Positions 33,788 to 43,448 are shown, numbered from the stretch's first letter. The stretch: 64,000 nt of DNA from Halorubrum sp. CSM-61 (GCF_003781945.1 NZ_RJJW01000001.1:267921-331920), one strand, 5' to 3'. Program-made: numbers and translations. Notes: generated by a model not told the origin, from the sequence alone.

Positions 33788-35209
33788 ATGCCGCCCTCGA
33801 CCCCCCTCCGCGAGGCGCACCCGGCCGAGCGCGCCGCGGGCATCGACCACTACGTCAGCGACGCCGACGGGATCGGCGGTCGGCTCCGCGAGTCGCCCGA
33901 GGACTTCCGCGTCCGCGAGCTGGAGGCGTTCGAGCCGGAGCCGCTCGGCGCGGACCCGGGAAGCTACCCCGAGCTCGTCGTCCGCGTCACGCTCCGCGAC
34001 TGGGACACGAACGACTTCGCGCGGCGGATCTCCGACGCGCTACAGATTAGCCGCGAGCGCGTCTCGTGGGCGGGGACGAAGGACAAGCGCGCCGTCACCA
34101 CGCAGCTGTTCACGCTCCGCGAGGTCGACCCCGACGACCTCCCCGAGATCCGCGGCGCCGAGATCGAGCCCCTCGGCCGGGCGGGTCGCGGGCTCTCGTT
34201 CGGGGACCTCGCGGGCAACGCCTTCGAGATCCGAGTCGCCGAGACGGTCCCGGAAGCCCCCGAGCGCGTCGCCGACGCGGTGAGCGACCTGCGGGCGTTC
34301 GGAGGCGACGGGGGAAAGGCGACGGTCAGCGGCCCGGACGGCATCGACGCGGCCGCCGTCGGCGTCCCCAACTACTTCGGCCAGCAGCGCTTCGGGAGCC
34401 GGCGCCCCGTCACCCACCGCGTCGGGCTCGCGGTCGTCCGCGAGGACTTCCGCGAGGCGGTGCGGCTGTACGCCGGCAACCCCGCGGAGACGGAGCCCGA
34501 CGACACCCGCGCCGCACGCGACCGCGTCGACGCCGCGTTCGATACCGACGGCGACTGGGAGGCGTGCCTCGACGCGATCCCGGGGAAGCTCCGGTTCGAG
34601 CGCTCGATGGTCCACCGGCTCGCCGAGCGCGGCGTGGCCCCCGACGCGCCGCCGGACGGCGAGGACTGGCGGCACGCGCTGGAGGCGGTCCCCTCGAACC
34701 TCCAGCGGCTCTTCGTCAACGCCGCGCAGTCGTTCCTCTTCAACCGGATCGTGAGCGAGCGCCTGCGCCGCGGGCTCCCGTTCGACCGCCCCGTCGCCGG
34801 CGACGTGGTCTGTTTCGCCGACGGCGACGCCCCCGACGAGCTGTACGCGCCCGACACAGACCGGCTCCAGCGGGTCGACGAGGACCGCGTCTCCGTCGTC
34901 ACGCGCCACTGCGAGCGCGGGCGGGCGTTCGTCACCGCGCCCCTCGTCGGTACGGAGACCGAACTCGGCGACGGCGAGCCGGGCGAGATCGAGCGCGAGA
35001 TCCTCGCCGCCGCCGGGGTCGAGCCCGGCGACTTCGCGCTCCCCGGCGAGTTCGACTCGTCGGGCACCCGCCGGGCGATCCTCCTCCGGAGCGACCTCGA
35101 CGTGACGTTCGACGACGGGGACCCGCGGTTCGCGTTCGCGCTCCCGAGCGGGTCGTACGCGACCGTGTTGCTCCGAGAGTTCACGAAGAGCGGGCCGCTC
35201 GACCTCTGA
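33788..35209 (+). CDS. truD: tRNA pseudouridine(13) synthase TruD
   Basis: Converts U13 of certain tRNAs to pseudouridine. The 473-residue protein has the catalytic Asp99 in [10 protein letters not shown], the [20 protein letters not shown] motif and the [11 protein letters not shown] motif of the family. Acidic inserts lengthen it relative to bacterial TruD. It begins directly after the pth2 stop codon (no gap), implying translational coupling. Confidence 0.93.
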   Translation: MPPSTPLREAHPAERAAGIDHYVSDADGIGGRLRESPEDFRVRELEAFEPEPLGADPGSYPELVVRVTLRDWDTNDFARRISDALQISRERVSWAGTKDKRAVTTQLFTLREVDPDDLPEIRGAEIEPLGRAGRGLSFGDLAGNAFEIRVAETVPEAPERVADAVSDLRAFGGDGGKATVSGPDGIDAAAVGVPNYFGQQRFGSRRPVTHRVGLAVVREDFREAVRLYAGNPAETEPDDTRAARDRVDAAFDTDGDWEACLDAIPGKLRFERSMVHRLAERGVAPDAPPDGEDWRHALEAVPSNLQRLFVNAAQSFLFNRIVSERLRRGLPFDRPVAGDVVCFADGDAPDELYAPDTDRLQRVDEDRVSVVTRHCERGRAFVTAPLVGTETELGDGEPGEIEREILAAAGVEPGDFALPGEFDSSGTRRAILLRSDLDVTFDDGDPRFAFALPSGSYATVLLREFTKSGPLDL

Positions 35210-35334
35210 TCGGTGCTCGCTCTCCGCATATCGATCCGAGTTCGTGCATTGTTAGGAGAATTTAGCGGCCAAAAACACCACGACACTGCGTTCCGTTCCG
35301 AGCCGTTTTTGTGCGGGAGCCGCCAACCGGAGCC

Positions 35335-35889
35335 ATGACCCGGATCGTCGTCATCGACCTCCACGGCCAGTTCACCCACCTCGAACGGCGGGCGCTCCGC
35401 GACGTGGGCGTCGACACCGAGATCGTCTCGGCCGACACGCCCCCCGCGGAGATCGACGCCGACGGCATCGTCCTCTCCGGCGGCCCAGACATGGACCGCG
35501 TCGGCAACGCCCCGGACTACCTCGACCTGGACGTCCCCGTGCTCGGCATCTGCCTCGGGATGCAGCTGATCGCGGTCGAGCGCGGCGGCGCGGTCGGCGG
35601 CGGCGACTACGGCGGCTACGCCGACGTCGACGTGGAGATCGTCGACGACGAGGACCCGCTCGTCGGTTCGCTGGCCCCCGAGACGCGCGTCTGGGCCTCC
35701 CACGCGGACGAGGTGGTCGAGGTCCCCGAGGGGTTCGTCCGGACCGCGACCTCCGACGTCTGCGACGTGGAGGCGATGTCGAACGCCGACGCGGGGCTGT
35801 ACGGCGTCCAGTGGCACCCCGAGGTCGCGCACACCGAGCGCGGCGAGGAAGTGTTCGAGAACTTCGTCGCGATCTGCGAGTCCGCGTAG
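35335..35889 (+). CDS. guaAA: GMP synthase, glutamine amidotransferase subunit
   Basis: Class I glutamine amidotransferase that supplies ammonia to the separate ATPase subunit of archaeal GMP synthase. The 184 residues show the nucleophile Cys73 in GICLGMQ and the His/Glu pair in QWHPEVAHTE. Residues 45-52 (VLSGGPDM) form the oxyanion region. A T-rich box (ccgttttt, about 35303) lies close to -27 from the ATG. The ATPase subunit is not in the window. Confidence 0.92.
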   Translation: MTRIVVIDLHGQFTHLERRALRDVGVDTEIVSADTPPAEIDADGIVLSGGPDMDRVGNAPDYLDLDVPVLGICLGMQLIAVERGGAVGGGDYGGYADVDVEIVDDEDPLVGSLAPETRVWASHADEVVEVPEGFVRTATSDVCDVEAMSNADAGLYGVQWHPEVAHTERGEEVFENFVAICESA

Positions 35890-35899
35890 GGAAAGAGGC

Positions 35900-36325
35900 C
35901 TAGTCTCCGATGTGCGCCGTCAACACCGGGAGCTCGCTGTGTCGCACGACCCGCTCGGCGACCGAGCCGGCCGTGACGAAGCGTCCGATCCCGGTGCGGC
36001 CGTGGGTCCCCATCACGATCAGATCGACCCCGTAGTCGGCCGCGGCGTCGAGGATCTCCTCGTGGGGGCGTCCGCGCCGGAGGTGGCGCTCGGCCGCCAC
36101 GTCCCGCTCCGCGGCCGCCTCGGCGACCGCGTCGAGCGCGCGCTCGCCGCGCTCCTCCTCGCGCTCGACGACGAGGTCCCATTCGTCGGCGCCCGCGATC
36201 CCCTCGTCGACGACGAACAGCGCGTGAATCCGCGCGCCGGTCAGCGCGGCGAGACCGCAGGCCTGCTCGATCGCGGCGTCGCTCCCGGGGCTCCCGTCGG
36301 TCGGACAGAGGATCGCGTCGTACAT
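35900..36325 (-). CDS. Universal stress protein (UspA family)
   Basis: A 141-residue alpha/beta nucleotide-binding protein. It starts MYDAILCPTDGSPGSDAAIE and ends with the ATP-type motif GTHGRTGIGRFVTAGSVAERV, so it should bind ATP rather than AMP. Haloarchaea carry many paralogs; the role of this one is unknown. An in-frame GTG 15 bp upstream (36340) is possible, but family members start at MYD. Convergent with guaAA. Confidence 0.9.
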   Translation of the reverse strand: MYDAILCPTDGSPGSDAAIEQACGLAALTGARIHALFVVDEGIAGADEWDLVVEREEERGERALDAVAEAAAERDVAAERHLRRGRPHEEILDAAADYGVDLIVMGTHGRTGIGRFVTAGSVAERVVRHSELPVLTAHIGD

Positions 36326-36397
36326 GTCGGTCTGACCCACGATCCGATAGGTGTTAACGGTTAGCGAGGAATCGGCCGACCTCCGCCGACCGAGGGG

Positions 36398-36595
36398 TCA
36401 GAGCCGGTATCGGTGAACGCGCTCGGTCCCGCAGCTCGGGCACTCCCGACGGTACTCGACCGTCGCGCCCGTCGTCACCGCGTCCCACGATCCCTCCTCG
36501 TCGACGAACCCGCACTCCTCGCAGGCGTGCGGCCGCCCGTCGAGCCGCGCGCGGAGCCGATCGAACGCGGACGTACCGCCGTAGCTGGATGACAT
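36398..36595 (-). CDS. Small zinc-finger protein, HVO_0649-like
   Basis: A 65-residue protein. SSSYGGTSAFDRLRARL leads into two zinc-binding pairs, CEEC and CPSC, spaced by a strand with WDAVTTGATVEYRR. I recall this as a haloarchaeal HVO_0649-type zinc finger, of unknown function. An AT-rich tract (aataaaacgattaataat, complement, about 36610-36630) supplies the promoter. The ATG at 36595 is used because homology starts there. Confidence 0.8.
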   Translation of the reverse strand: MSSSYGGTSAFDRLRARLDGRPHACEECGFVDEEGSWDAVTTGATVEYRRECPSCGTERVHRYRL

Positions 36596-36723
36596 ACGGT
36601 ACCAATACACAATAAAACGATTAATAATTATCGATCAGTCAGATCGTCGATACGGACCGCGCTACCGGTGCGTGCCGCTCTCCGTCTCGATCAAGGTGGC
36701 GGTCGGAAAAAGGACGCGCCGCC

Positions 36724-37026
36724 CTACGCCTCGAACAGCTCGTCGACCGCCTCGCCGGCGGTCTCGGCCGCCTCGCGGGCGACGGCGTCCGGGTCGGGGT
36801 CGTCGGGGGCGTTCAGGTAGACGTCGACGTCGAGGACGCCCTCCTCGAACGTGACCGTCACGTCCAGGTCGGTCACCGCCGACTGGTCGTAGTGGGCGAA
36901 CACGACGCCCTCGGCCGCCTCCGCGGCGGTGCGGACGACCTCGTCGTCCGTGGGCTCGGCGGCGCCGCCCTCGCTGCCCGCGTCACGCGACTCGCCGGTC
37001 GATTCGTCGCTCGATCCGTCGGACAT
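36724..37026 (-). CDS. DUF3194 protein downstream of prefoldin beta
   Basis: A 100-residue acidic protein. After a Ser/Gly/Glu-rich start, residues 35-75 (GVVFAHYDQSAVTDLDVTVT) look like a small beta-sheet domain. DUF3194 proteins are regularly found directly after the prefoldin beta gene in archaea; the function is unknown. Only 6 bp separate it from pfdB, so one operon is likely. Confidence 0.8.
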   Translation of the reverse strand: MSDGSSDESTGESRDAGSEGGAAEPTDDEVVRTAAEAAEGVVFAHYDQSAVTDLDVTVTFEEGVLDVDVYLNAPDDPDPDAVAREAAETAGEAVDELFEA

Positions 37027-37032
37027 CGGCGC

Positions 37033-37431
37033 TTACGCGCCGCCCGCGCCCGGACCGCCCGGACCCATCGGGCCGCCGCCGCCGGCGCCGCCCTGGAGCA
37101 TCTGCTGGAGCTCGCCCTGCAGGTCGTCGAACTGCTCCTGTACGCGCTCCTCCTGCTTCTCGAGCTGCTCGACGCGGACTTCGAGGGAGTCGACCTTGTC
37201 CTCGAGGTCGTCGTAGGCGGACTCGTAGTCCGTCTCGACGAGGACCTCGCCGATCTCGCGGTACATCCCGGCGTCCTCGTCGACGTCTTCGAGGGCGTCG
37301 AGGGCCGTCTTGGACTCGTTGAGCGCGGACTGCGCCTGCTCCTTCTGCTCGGCGACCTGCTGTGCGGTCTCCTGTAACTCCTGCAGCTCCTCGATCTTCT
37401 CCTGTGCCTCGGGCGGCATGTTCCCTTGCAT
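37033..37431 (-). CDS. pfdB: Prefoldin subunit beta
   Basis: Part of the hexameric chaperone that hands unfolded proteins to the thermosome. The 132-residue protein is two long coiled-coil helices (about 8-50 and 75-115) with a short beta-hairpin between ([20 protein letters not shown]), then a Gly/Pro-rich tail. First gene of a pair with the DUF3194 protein. Confidence 0.93.
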   Translation of the reverse strand: MQGNMPPEAQEKIEELQELQETAQQVAEQKEQAQSALNESKTALDALEDVDEDAGMYREIGEVLVETDYESAYDDLEDKVDSLEVRVEQLEKQEERVQEQFDDLQGELQQMLQGGAGGGGPMGPGGPGAGGA

Positions 37432-37533
37432 GGGCGCAACGAGGCGTCCCGGACGGAAAAACCCCCGACTTCTCCGCCGGCGATCGATTCGACGCGTACA
37501 GCGCCGGAGAGGCGTGAAAACGACGTGTCGACG

Positions 37534-37818
37534 CTACTCCCGACCGCCCGCTTCGCCGACGCGCTCGGCCACCTCGATCAGCCGCGACCAGCTGTTGATC
37601 CCGGCGCGGAGGGCGACGAGGTCGTCGGCGACGACGCGGACCCTGACCGCGTCGCCGTCGCGGGAGACGGTGGCGGCGGAGCGGGCGTCGTCGATCTCGC
37701 CGACCTCGGGGTCGAGCGCGTCGCCGACGAGGCGCGCGCGCCGCTCGGAGGGGTAGCGGAACGAGAGGACCGTCTCGTGCGCGCGGTCGGCGGTCGCGGT
37801 GACGGGGTCGGAAGTCAC
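37534..37818 (-). CDS. pcc1: KEOPS complex subunit Pcc1
   Basis: Dimerisation subunit of KEOPS, which makes the t6A modification on tRNAs. The 94-residue protein shows the Pcc1 fold: RAHETVLSFRYPSERRARLV, then RVRVVADDLVALRAGINSWS. It follows rpoP and L37Ae on the same strand with a 38-bp gap, an order common in archaea, and is itself followed by prefoldin beta. Confidence 0.88.
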   Translation of the reverse strand: MTSDPVTATADRAHETVLSFRYPSERRARLVGDALDPEVGEIDDARSAATVSRDGDAVRVRVVADDLVALRAGINSWSRLIEVAERVGEAGGRE

Positions 37819-37856
37819 GGTGACGAACGGGGACGGGTCGGGATCCGAACGCGGGG

Positions 37857-37991
37857 TTACTCGACGTTGACTTCCTTCACGTCGCCGCCGCGCTCCTTTA
37901 AGAGGACGCGGTGGCCGCAGTACGGGCAGCGCACGCCGCCGTACTCGTCGAGGGTGACGTCGCGCTTACAGCGGGAGCACTTGTAGCTCAT
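37857..37991 (-). CDS. rpoP: DNA-directed RNA polymerase subunit P (Rpb12-like)
   Basis: Smallest zinc-binding subunit of archaeal RNA polymerase, 44 residues. The four cysteines are in CSRC and CPYC, flanking a TLDEYGGV strand, with HRVLLKER next. The start ATG is 4 bp after the L37Ae stop, so they are coexpressed. Confidence 0.92.
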
Positions 37992-37995
37992 CGCC

Positions 37996-38262
37996 TTACT
38001 CCTCGTCGGCGAGCGCGGCGCGGATGGAGCGGCGGACGGTGCGACCGCCGGGCGTCTCGGGGCGGTACGCGCCGCCGGTGAACGTCTCGCCGGTCTCCTC
38101 GTTCACCCAGATGCCGGTGCCCTTGCGGGTGACGTCGTCGCCGTCGACGGTGGCGTTCTGCATCTCCTCTTCGATGTCCTGAACCCGCTTGCGGGAGACC
38201 CGACCGTAGCGAGCGCCGAATCGGCCCGCACTGCCGGTGCTTCGTGCCTTGTCCTCAGCCAT
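37996..38262 (-). CDS. rpl37ae: Ribosomal protein L37Ae lacking its zinc-finger cysteines
   Basis: An 88-residue large-subunit protein. [18 protein letters not shown] and the [14 protein letters not shown] tail are clear L37Ae features. Most archaeal and eukaryotic L37Ae carry two CxxC pairs between these blocks; here the middle reads [18 protein letters not shown] then NEETGETF, with no cysteine at all. The fold must hold without zinc, perhaps by salt-dependent packing. It heads the rpoP and pcc1 group. Confidence 0.88.
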
Positions 38263-38378
38263 AGTGACTCCCTCTACCGCCAGCGCGCGTAAAAAGGCTA
38301 CGAGTCGGGGGCGTCGGAGGGGGACGAGGAACCGGCGGAACGCAGAAGCTTGAAACGCGCCGCCGGCCACGAACGCGT

Positions 38379-38849
38379 ATGGACGCGGACCGTCGGATCG
38401 CCGCCGTCGAGGAGGTCCCCGAGGACAGCACGCTGCTCGTGACGCTGCGACCGGTCGACGCCGACGCGGTCGACGCCGGCGAGGGCGACGTTGGCGAGGC
38501 CGAAGACGGGACGCCCGAGGCCGAGGCGATCCTCACGCGGGCGGCCGGCGAGGTGCGCGCGTTCCGCAACTACTGTCAACACTGGACCGACGTGCGCCTC
38601 GACAAGGACGACGGGGCGTTCGTCCGCGACGGCGAGGTGTTCTGCCAGAAGCACGGCGCCACCTTCGAGGCCGACGGTGGCTACTGCAACTTCGGGCCCT
38701 GCGAGGGGGCCGTCCTGGAGACGGTCGACGTGACCGTCGAGGGCGACGCGGTGTACCTCGCCGACGACGCCTACGAGTTCGTCCGACTCGGCCACGCGAC
38801 CCGCGACGACGACGCCGGGGACTCGCGGATCGACTTCACGGGGAACTGA
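38379..38849 (+). CDS. Rieske [2Fe-2S] ferredoxin-like protein
   Basis: A 156-residue soluble Rieske protein. Cluster ligands: Cys and His in NYCQHWTD, then Cys and His in [25 protein letters not shown] block follows. There is no signal peptide or membrane helix, so it is probably a cytoplasmic electron carrier or the small part of an oxygenase, not the bc-complex subunit. No oxygenase gene is adjacent. Single gene by spacing. Confidence 0.85.
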   Translation: MDADRRIAAVEEVPEDSTLLVTLRPVDADAVDAGEGDVGEAEDGTPEAEAILTRAAGEVRAFRNYCQHWTDVRLDKDDGAFVRDGEVFCQKHGATFEADGGYCNFGPCEGAVLETVDVTVEGDAVYLADDAYEFVRLGHATRDDDAGDSRIDFTGN

Positions 38850-38918
38850 GAGCGCAGAGACGACAGCGCCTCTTTGTGCAACGCGGACGCATTTATCCGG
38901 GGCCGACGAACGACGGGT

Positions 38919-39905
38919 ATGAGCGATTCGAAGCCCTCCAGGCGCCGAGTGCTCGCCGGCGGTCTCGCCGCGGCGGCGGGCGCGGTCGCCGGCTGTCTCG
39001 ACGGCTCGGTGACGGGCGGCCCCGCGGACGACGACGGCGACGACCGGGTCCTCGCGCTCGCCCTCAGCGACGCGGGGGACTCCCTCCGTGACAGCGCCGT
39101 CGTCGATCCCGCGGAGGCCGGTCGGGGATGGGACGAGGCGGCGTTCGCGGCCGCCCGCGACGGGGAGGAGTACACCACCCAGTACCGGAGGCCGTTTCCG
39201 GTCACGCCCGACGACCCGGCGTACGCCCTCCACGAGGGGACGTACTACCGGCTGAGTTCCGTCGTCGTCGACGAGGCGGAAGCGACCCGGCCCGTGCTCC
39301 GGCTGTTCGAGGTCGACGATGCCGACGGGGTCGACGCCGTCGAGAAAGACGTCCTCCCGGAGGGCGACCGCCGCGCCGTCGAGAGCGCGCACTTCGCGGC
39401 GCGGGCGCGGGGGAACTCGGGGGGCGTGCCGGTCGGACTCGTGGAGCGCGGGGGCTACGTCTACCGCGACGCGGACGCGATCGACGCGAGCGAGCTGCTC
39501 GCGGCGGACGGACCGGACCGCGTCGCGTACCGGGACTCCGTCTACCGAGTCGAGGTCGCCCGCGAGCGGTTCCACGAGCCCGTGCACCGCGCCGTCGCCG
39601 AGCCGGTCGCGGAGTCGCCGGAGCGGATGGAAGCGATCCTCCGCGCGCGCACGGTCGGCGCGCGGATCGACCGCGACGACCTCTCCGACGACGCCCGACA
39701 GGTGATCGAGGCCGCCCGACACGACGGATACGAGGAGTCGCACCCCTTCTCGGACGGATACGCCGAGGTCCTCCGAGCGCTTCACGAGCGACCCTACCTC
39801 GACGGTAACATTCGAAAAGACGCGGGGTGGAGCGAGTCGGGCTCGGAGCGGGTCCGCTACGAGGACCGGTACTACGACTACCGACTCCGGTTTCTGCCGG
39901 CCTGA
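38919..39905 (+). CDS. Tat-exported lipoprotein of unknown function
   Basis: A 328-residue protein. A Tat motif (SRRRVLAGGL) and lipobox VAGC place it outside the cell, lipid-anchored. The mature part is acidic, with repeated Tyr/Arg-rich strands (EYTTQYRRPF, EGTYYRLSSVVVD, ERVRYEDRYYDYRLRF). I do not recognise the family. A TATA (catttatcc, about 38889) lies about 27 bp before the ATG. Confidence 0.75.
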   Translation: MSDSKPSRRRVLAGGLAAAAGAVAGCLDGSVTGGPADDDGDDRVLALALSDAGDSLRDSAVVDPAEAGRGWDEAAFAAARDGEEYTTQYRRPFPVTPDDPAYALHEGTYYRLSSVVVDEAEATRPVLRLFEVDDADGVDAVEKDVLPEGDRRAVESAHFAARARGNSGGVPVGLVERGGYVYRDADAIDASELLAADGPDRVAYRDSVYRVEVARERFHEPVHRAVAEPVAESPERMEAILRARTVGARIDRDDLSDDARQVIEAARHDGYEESHPFSDGYAEVLRALHERPYLDGNIRKDAGWSESGSERVRYEDRYYDYRLRFLPA

Positions 39906-39925
39906 AGCCGGCCCGTGCCACCCCG

Positions 39926-40372
39926 TCAGAACCGCGTCCGACCGCTCGCCCCGCCCGCGTCGTCCCGACCGAGCGCCTTCTTCAGGAAGCTCATCCAGCG
40001 CTTCTGGTCGGCCGCCTCCTGCCGTTTCGCCTCCGTCTCCGGGTCGGGCGCGCCGAGCCCTTCCAGGGCGTCGAGCGCCCGGTCGATCCCGATGATCGAG
40101 GCCGCCAGCTCCTCGCCGCGGTCGTAGCTCACCTCGTTCTCCTCGATGGGTTCGAGCCGCGCTAAGCGCTCGCGCCGGAGGTTCCGCTTCGCCCGCTCGA
40201 CCCGGTCGCGCTCGCCGGGCGGGACCGTGTCGCGGCGCTTGATCTCGAAGACGAACGACCGCAGTTCGATCGGCTCCCCCTGGATCTCGATCTCCTCGGG
40301 GATGTCCGCGCCCACCGTCGCCGCCTCGCGGTTGACGCGTTCTAAGAGCCCCTTCCGCTCGTACTCCTTCAC
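39926..40372 (-). CDS. DUF5788-like helical protein
   Basis: A 148-residue, highly charged helical protein, starting VKEYERKGLLERVNREAATV and ending in a basic tail (KRWMSFLKKALGRDDAGG). I recall it as a haloarchaeal DUF5788 family with no known role. GTG at 40372 is chosen because the conserved part begins there; the frame upstream is rich in Arg/Pro and looks non-coding. It lies 80 bp downstream of the histidine kinase on the same strand. Confidence 0.75.
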   Translation of the reverse strand: MKEYERKGLLERVNREAATVGADIPEEIEIQGEPIELRSFVFEIKRRDTVPPGERDRVERAKRNLRRERLARLEPIEENEVSYDRGEELAASIIGIDRALDALEGLGAPDPETEAKRQEAADQKRWMSFLKKALGRDDAGGASGRTRF

Positions 40373-40452
40373 GCCCGACCGGTAGGGCGCGGTCGCACTT
40401 CGCTCCTTCGCCGCGGCAGGACCTCCGCGTGAGACCGCGGATTCGGTCCGAA

Positions 40453-41505
40453 CTACGTCGCGTCGGTCGGCCGGTCTCTGGGCGGGAGGTAGAAGCGAAC
40501 GCGGTTGCCGCGCGGTTCGCGTCGCTCGAACGTCAGTTCGCCGCCGAGAGATTCGATACACCACTTCATCACGAACAGCCCGACGCCGGTTCCGTGACGC
40601 GTGCTCGTCAGTTCGGAGAACGCGTCGAGCGCGTCGATCTCGACCCGCGGGATGTACGGATTCGTGTCGGCGACGCGGATCTCGACGCGACCGGTGTTGG
40701 GAGAGGGGTGAACCGTCACCTCGACGGTGGGGTCCGGCTCGTCGGCGTGACGAGCGGCGTTCTCGAGTGCGTGACGAAGCGCGTGGTCGAATGCGGCGTC
40801 GACGTGAACCCACATCGGCCGCCGCTCTTCGACGACGAACTCCGCGTCGGGATACGTCGGTTCGAGGACCGCGACGACGTCGCGAACGGCGTCGCCAGCC
40901 GGTCGGTACGAACGGTACGTCTCGGACTGCACGGCGGCCTGCTGGATCTCCTTGACCGACGTCGCGACCGTCCCCAGATCCAGCGCCGTCGAGCGGGCCT
41001 TCTCCGCGGCGTCGCGAACGGCATCGCGTTCGGTTTCCCGTAGAACCTCGCCGGAGTAGCCGACGAGCTTGTTCGCCTCGTTCCGGAGGTTGTGGCGGAG
41101 CACTCGCCAGAACAACGTCTCCCGTCGGCTCGCCGCGTAGTGGTCGGTGACGTCGCGGACCTCGGCGAGGACGTGCTCGTCTCGTCCCCGGCTCCACGTC
41201 GAGAGCGACACGCGGACCCACGTCAGCTCGCCGTCCGCCCGCTTGATGCGCCACGGAAATCGCTGGGGCTCGCCGCGCGCCGCGTCGCGGAGCCGTTCGG
41301 CGAAGTCCGCCTCCGAGAACCGATAGGTGTTGGCGGTGTAGCGACCGGGCGGCATCTCTCGCAGCTCGTCCGTCGCGTATCCGAACAGCGACTCGAACCG
41401 GTCGTTCGTCCGCTCGATCGTCGCGTCTTCGGCGTCGTACAGCGCGATCGCCAGAGAGAGCGCGTCGTACTCCGACGGAAATCGTCCCCGTGGTTCCGCG
41501 GCCAT
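40453..41505 (-). CDS. PAS-domain sensor histidine kinase
   Basis: A 350-residue soluble two-component kinase. A PAS domain (about 15-125) with a PAC-like end (WVRVSLSTWSRGRDEHV) leads into the H-box VLRHNLRNEANKLVGY with the phospho-His, an N-box ENAARHAD and G-box GVGLFVMKWCIESLGG. No membrane helix, so the cue is internal (redox, light or ligand). No response regulator is adjacent, a common orphan arrangement in haloarchaea. A TATA (gatatatat, complement, about 41550) is some 45 bp upstream, so a short leader is likely. Confidence 0.88.
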   Translation of the reverse strand: MAAEPRGRFPSEYDALSLAIALYDAEDATIERTNDRFESLFGYATDELREMPPGRYTANTYRFSEADFAERLRDAARGEPQRFPWRIKRADGELTWVRVSLSTWSRGRDEHVLAEVRDVTDHYAASRRETLFWRVLRHNLRNEANKLVGYSGEVLRETERDAVRDAAEKARSTALDLGTVATSVKEIQQAAVQSETYRSYRPAGDAVRDVVAVLEPTYPDAEFVVEERRPMWVHVDAAFDHALRHALENAARHADEPDPTVEVTVHPSPNTGRVEIRVADTNPYIPRVEIDALDAFSELTSTRHGTGVGLFVMKWCIESLGGELTFERREPRGNRVRFYLPPRDRPTDAT

Positions 41506-41622
41506 GTGCGTGATGCTGACCGGCAGCGGAACATGGCTCTTGGTAAGAGCGATATATATCCCTCTATCGCCACGGGGAGCGTCGAAGGCAGGGGTTAACT
41601 CGCCGGCGCCGCAAACTATCCC

Positions 41623-42435
41623 ATGGAATCGCTCGAAGCCGAGCTCGAACGCGCCCGCGACCTCGATCCCGGGGACCTCGCCGACGCCATCGAGTCGATC
41701 GGCTTCGAGTGCACGCGCTGTGGCGGCTGCTGTACGGGGTACGCCCCCGACGAGCCGGGCGGCGCGCCGGCGGGAGAAGGGCACGGGGAGGACGACGCGG
41801 ACGCCGCCAGCTGCCACGGCGGCGAGGGCGACCACCGCGACGTCCCGGCCGATCCCGACACCGACGACGACCGCGAACCCCACACGGCCACCGTCTTCCC
41901 GGACGAGGTCCGCGCGGTCGCCGACGCCGCCGAGGCGGAGTTCGGCGAGTCGTACGACTGGCGTGACGTCGCCCGCCCGATGCCGTTCGGGCTCTCCGAG
42001 GGCGACGACGGCGAGCCCGCGGGCGAGACGTTCGAGTGGGCGCTCGCGACCGACGACTGCGGCGACTGCACCTTCTACGAGGAGACGGGCGGGCAGGGGG
42101 CCTGTACCGTCCACGACGCCCGCCCGCTCATCTGTCGGACCTATCCGTTCAGCGTCGCGCTGGAGGGGACGAACCAGCCGATGGGCGAGGCGGTGGACGA
42201 GGCGGGCGTCGTCCGCGCCCACGAGTGCGAGGGACTCGGCCGCGATATCTCCCGCGAGGACGCCGAGGGGCTGGCCGCGTCGCTCAAGGAGCGCGCGGTC
42301 CGCGAGCTGGAGGAGGCGATCGGCGTGCGCGACGGCTACGACCCGACCGCGGCCGGGCGCGCCGAGAGCGACGCGGTCGTCTTCGACTCCGAGGGACCGA
42401 AGGAGGCGGACGGGACGCCGATCGACGGGGACTGA
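41623..42435 (+). CDS. YkgJ-family cysteine-cluster protein
   Basis: A 270-residue protein with the Fe-S or zinc-binding cysteine cluster: CTRCGGCC at about 30-37, then CGDCTFYE, GACTVHDARPLICRTYPF and a later HECEG. An acidic, His/Cys-containing insert (about 44-90) separates the clusters. Related proteins bind an Fe-S cluster, but no precise role is known. It diverges from the histidine kinase (118 bp gap). Confidence 0.83.
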   Translation: MESLEAELERARDLDPGDLADAIESIGFECTRCGGCCTGYAPDEPGGAPAGEGHGEDDADAASCHGGEGDHRDVPADPDTDDDREPHTATVFPDEVRAVADAAEAEFGESYDWRDVARPMPFGLSEGDDGEPAGETFEWALATDDCGDCTFYEETGGQGACTVHDARPLICRTYPFSVALEGTNQPMGEAVDEAGVVRAHECEGLGRDISREDAEGLAASLKERAVRELEEAIGVRDGYDPTAAGRAESDAVVFDSEGPKEADGTPIDGD

Positions 42436-42447
42436 CAGTCAGATACC

Positions 42448-43353
42448 TCAGACCGCGTCGAGCGCCGCGTCGACGTCGTCGGCGATCGCCTCGCGCCCCG
42501 CCGCGTCGGGGAGGGTGAGCGGCGGCCGGACCCGCGGGTCCGGGATGAAGCCGCGGTGCGCGGCCGCGACCTTCGCGGCGGGCGCGAAGCCGTGCTCGGC
42601 GCACCGGGCGAAGAGCGGGGCGATCGCCTCCCGGTGGAGCGCCAGCGCGCGGCCGTCGTCGCCGGCGCGGAGCGCCTCGCCGAGCGCGACGAACGCCTCG
42701 GGGATCACCTGCGAGAGCGCGTTGATTCCGCCGTCGACGCCGAGCGACGCGGTGGGGTAGAGCTGGGCGTCGACGCCCTGGAAGACGGTAAAGGAGTCGG
42801 GGGTCCGACGGAGGGCGGCGTCGAGCCCGGTGAGGTCGCCGGACGTGTCCTTCAGCCCGACGACCGACTCGTGGCCGGCGAGGTCGGCGACGACGTCGGG
42901 GTCGATCGGCTCGCCGACCGTCGCCGGGATGTCGTACAGGTAGACCGGGACCGGAGCGTCGTCGGCGACCCGCTCGAAGAAGGCCCGCTGCCCGTCGGGC
43001 CCCGTCGAGGTGTGGAAGTACGGGAGCGTGACGAGCCCCGCGTCGGCGCCCGCCTCGTCGGCGAACCGAAGGCGGTCGCGCACGCCCGAGACGCTGGTGT
43101 CCGCCGCGCCGGCGATCACGGGGACGCGGCCGTCGGCCGCGTCGACGACGGTCTCGATCGCGGTTCGCCGCTCCGCGTCGGTGAGACTGGCGAACTCGCC
43201 GGTCGTTCCGCAGGGGACGATCCCGTCGAGGCCGGCGTCGACCAGCGTCTCGACGTGGTTCGCGAGCGCGTCGACGTCGACGCCGCCGTCGGCGTCGAAC
43301 GGCGTGACGATCGGGGACGAGACGGCGCCGTAGGGGAAGTCCGGTTCGGTCAT
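42448..43353 (-). CDS. DapA-family aldolase (dihydrodipicolinate synthase or KDG aldolase-like)
   Basis: A 301-residue TIM barrel with Schiff-base Lys168 in VVGLKDTSGD and Tyr140 in VYLYDIPA; GTTGEFASLT is the pyruvate-binding loop. The family condenses or cleaves pyruvate compounds: lysine synthesis or sugar-acid degradation. The neighbours do not decide between these. The TTGEFASLT loop (not TTGES) slightly favours a KDG or other non-lysine aldolase, with low confidence. Confidence 0.85.
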   Translation of the reverse strand: MTEPDFPYGAVSSPIVTPFDADGGVDVDALANHVETLVDAGLDGIVPCGTTGEFASLTDAERRTAIETVVDAADGRVPVIAGAADTSVSGVRDRLRFADEAGADAGLVTLPYFHTSTGPDGQRAFFERVADDAPVPVYLYDIPATVGEPIDPDVVADLAGHESVVGLKDTSGDLTGLDAALRRTPDSFTVFQGVDAQLYPTASLGVDGGINALSQVIPEAFVALGEALRAGDDGRALALHREAIAPLFARCAEHGFAPAAKVAAAHRGFIPDPRVRPPLTLPDAAGREAIADDVDAALDAV

Positions 43354-43448
43354 GGGTCACGGTTCGGCGGGCCGCGAGAAAGGCCTTGGTCCGGTGGCGA
43401 CGGTTGCCGGTGGCGGAGCGGGGCGGGCCGAGGCGGGCAGAGCCGCGA

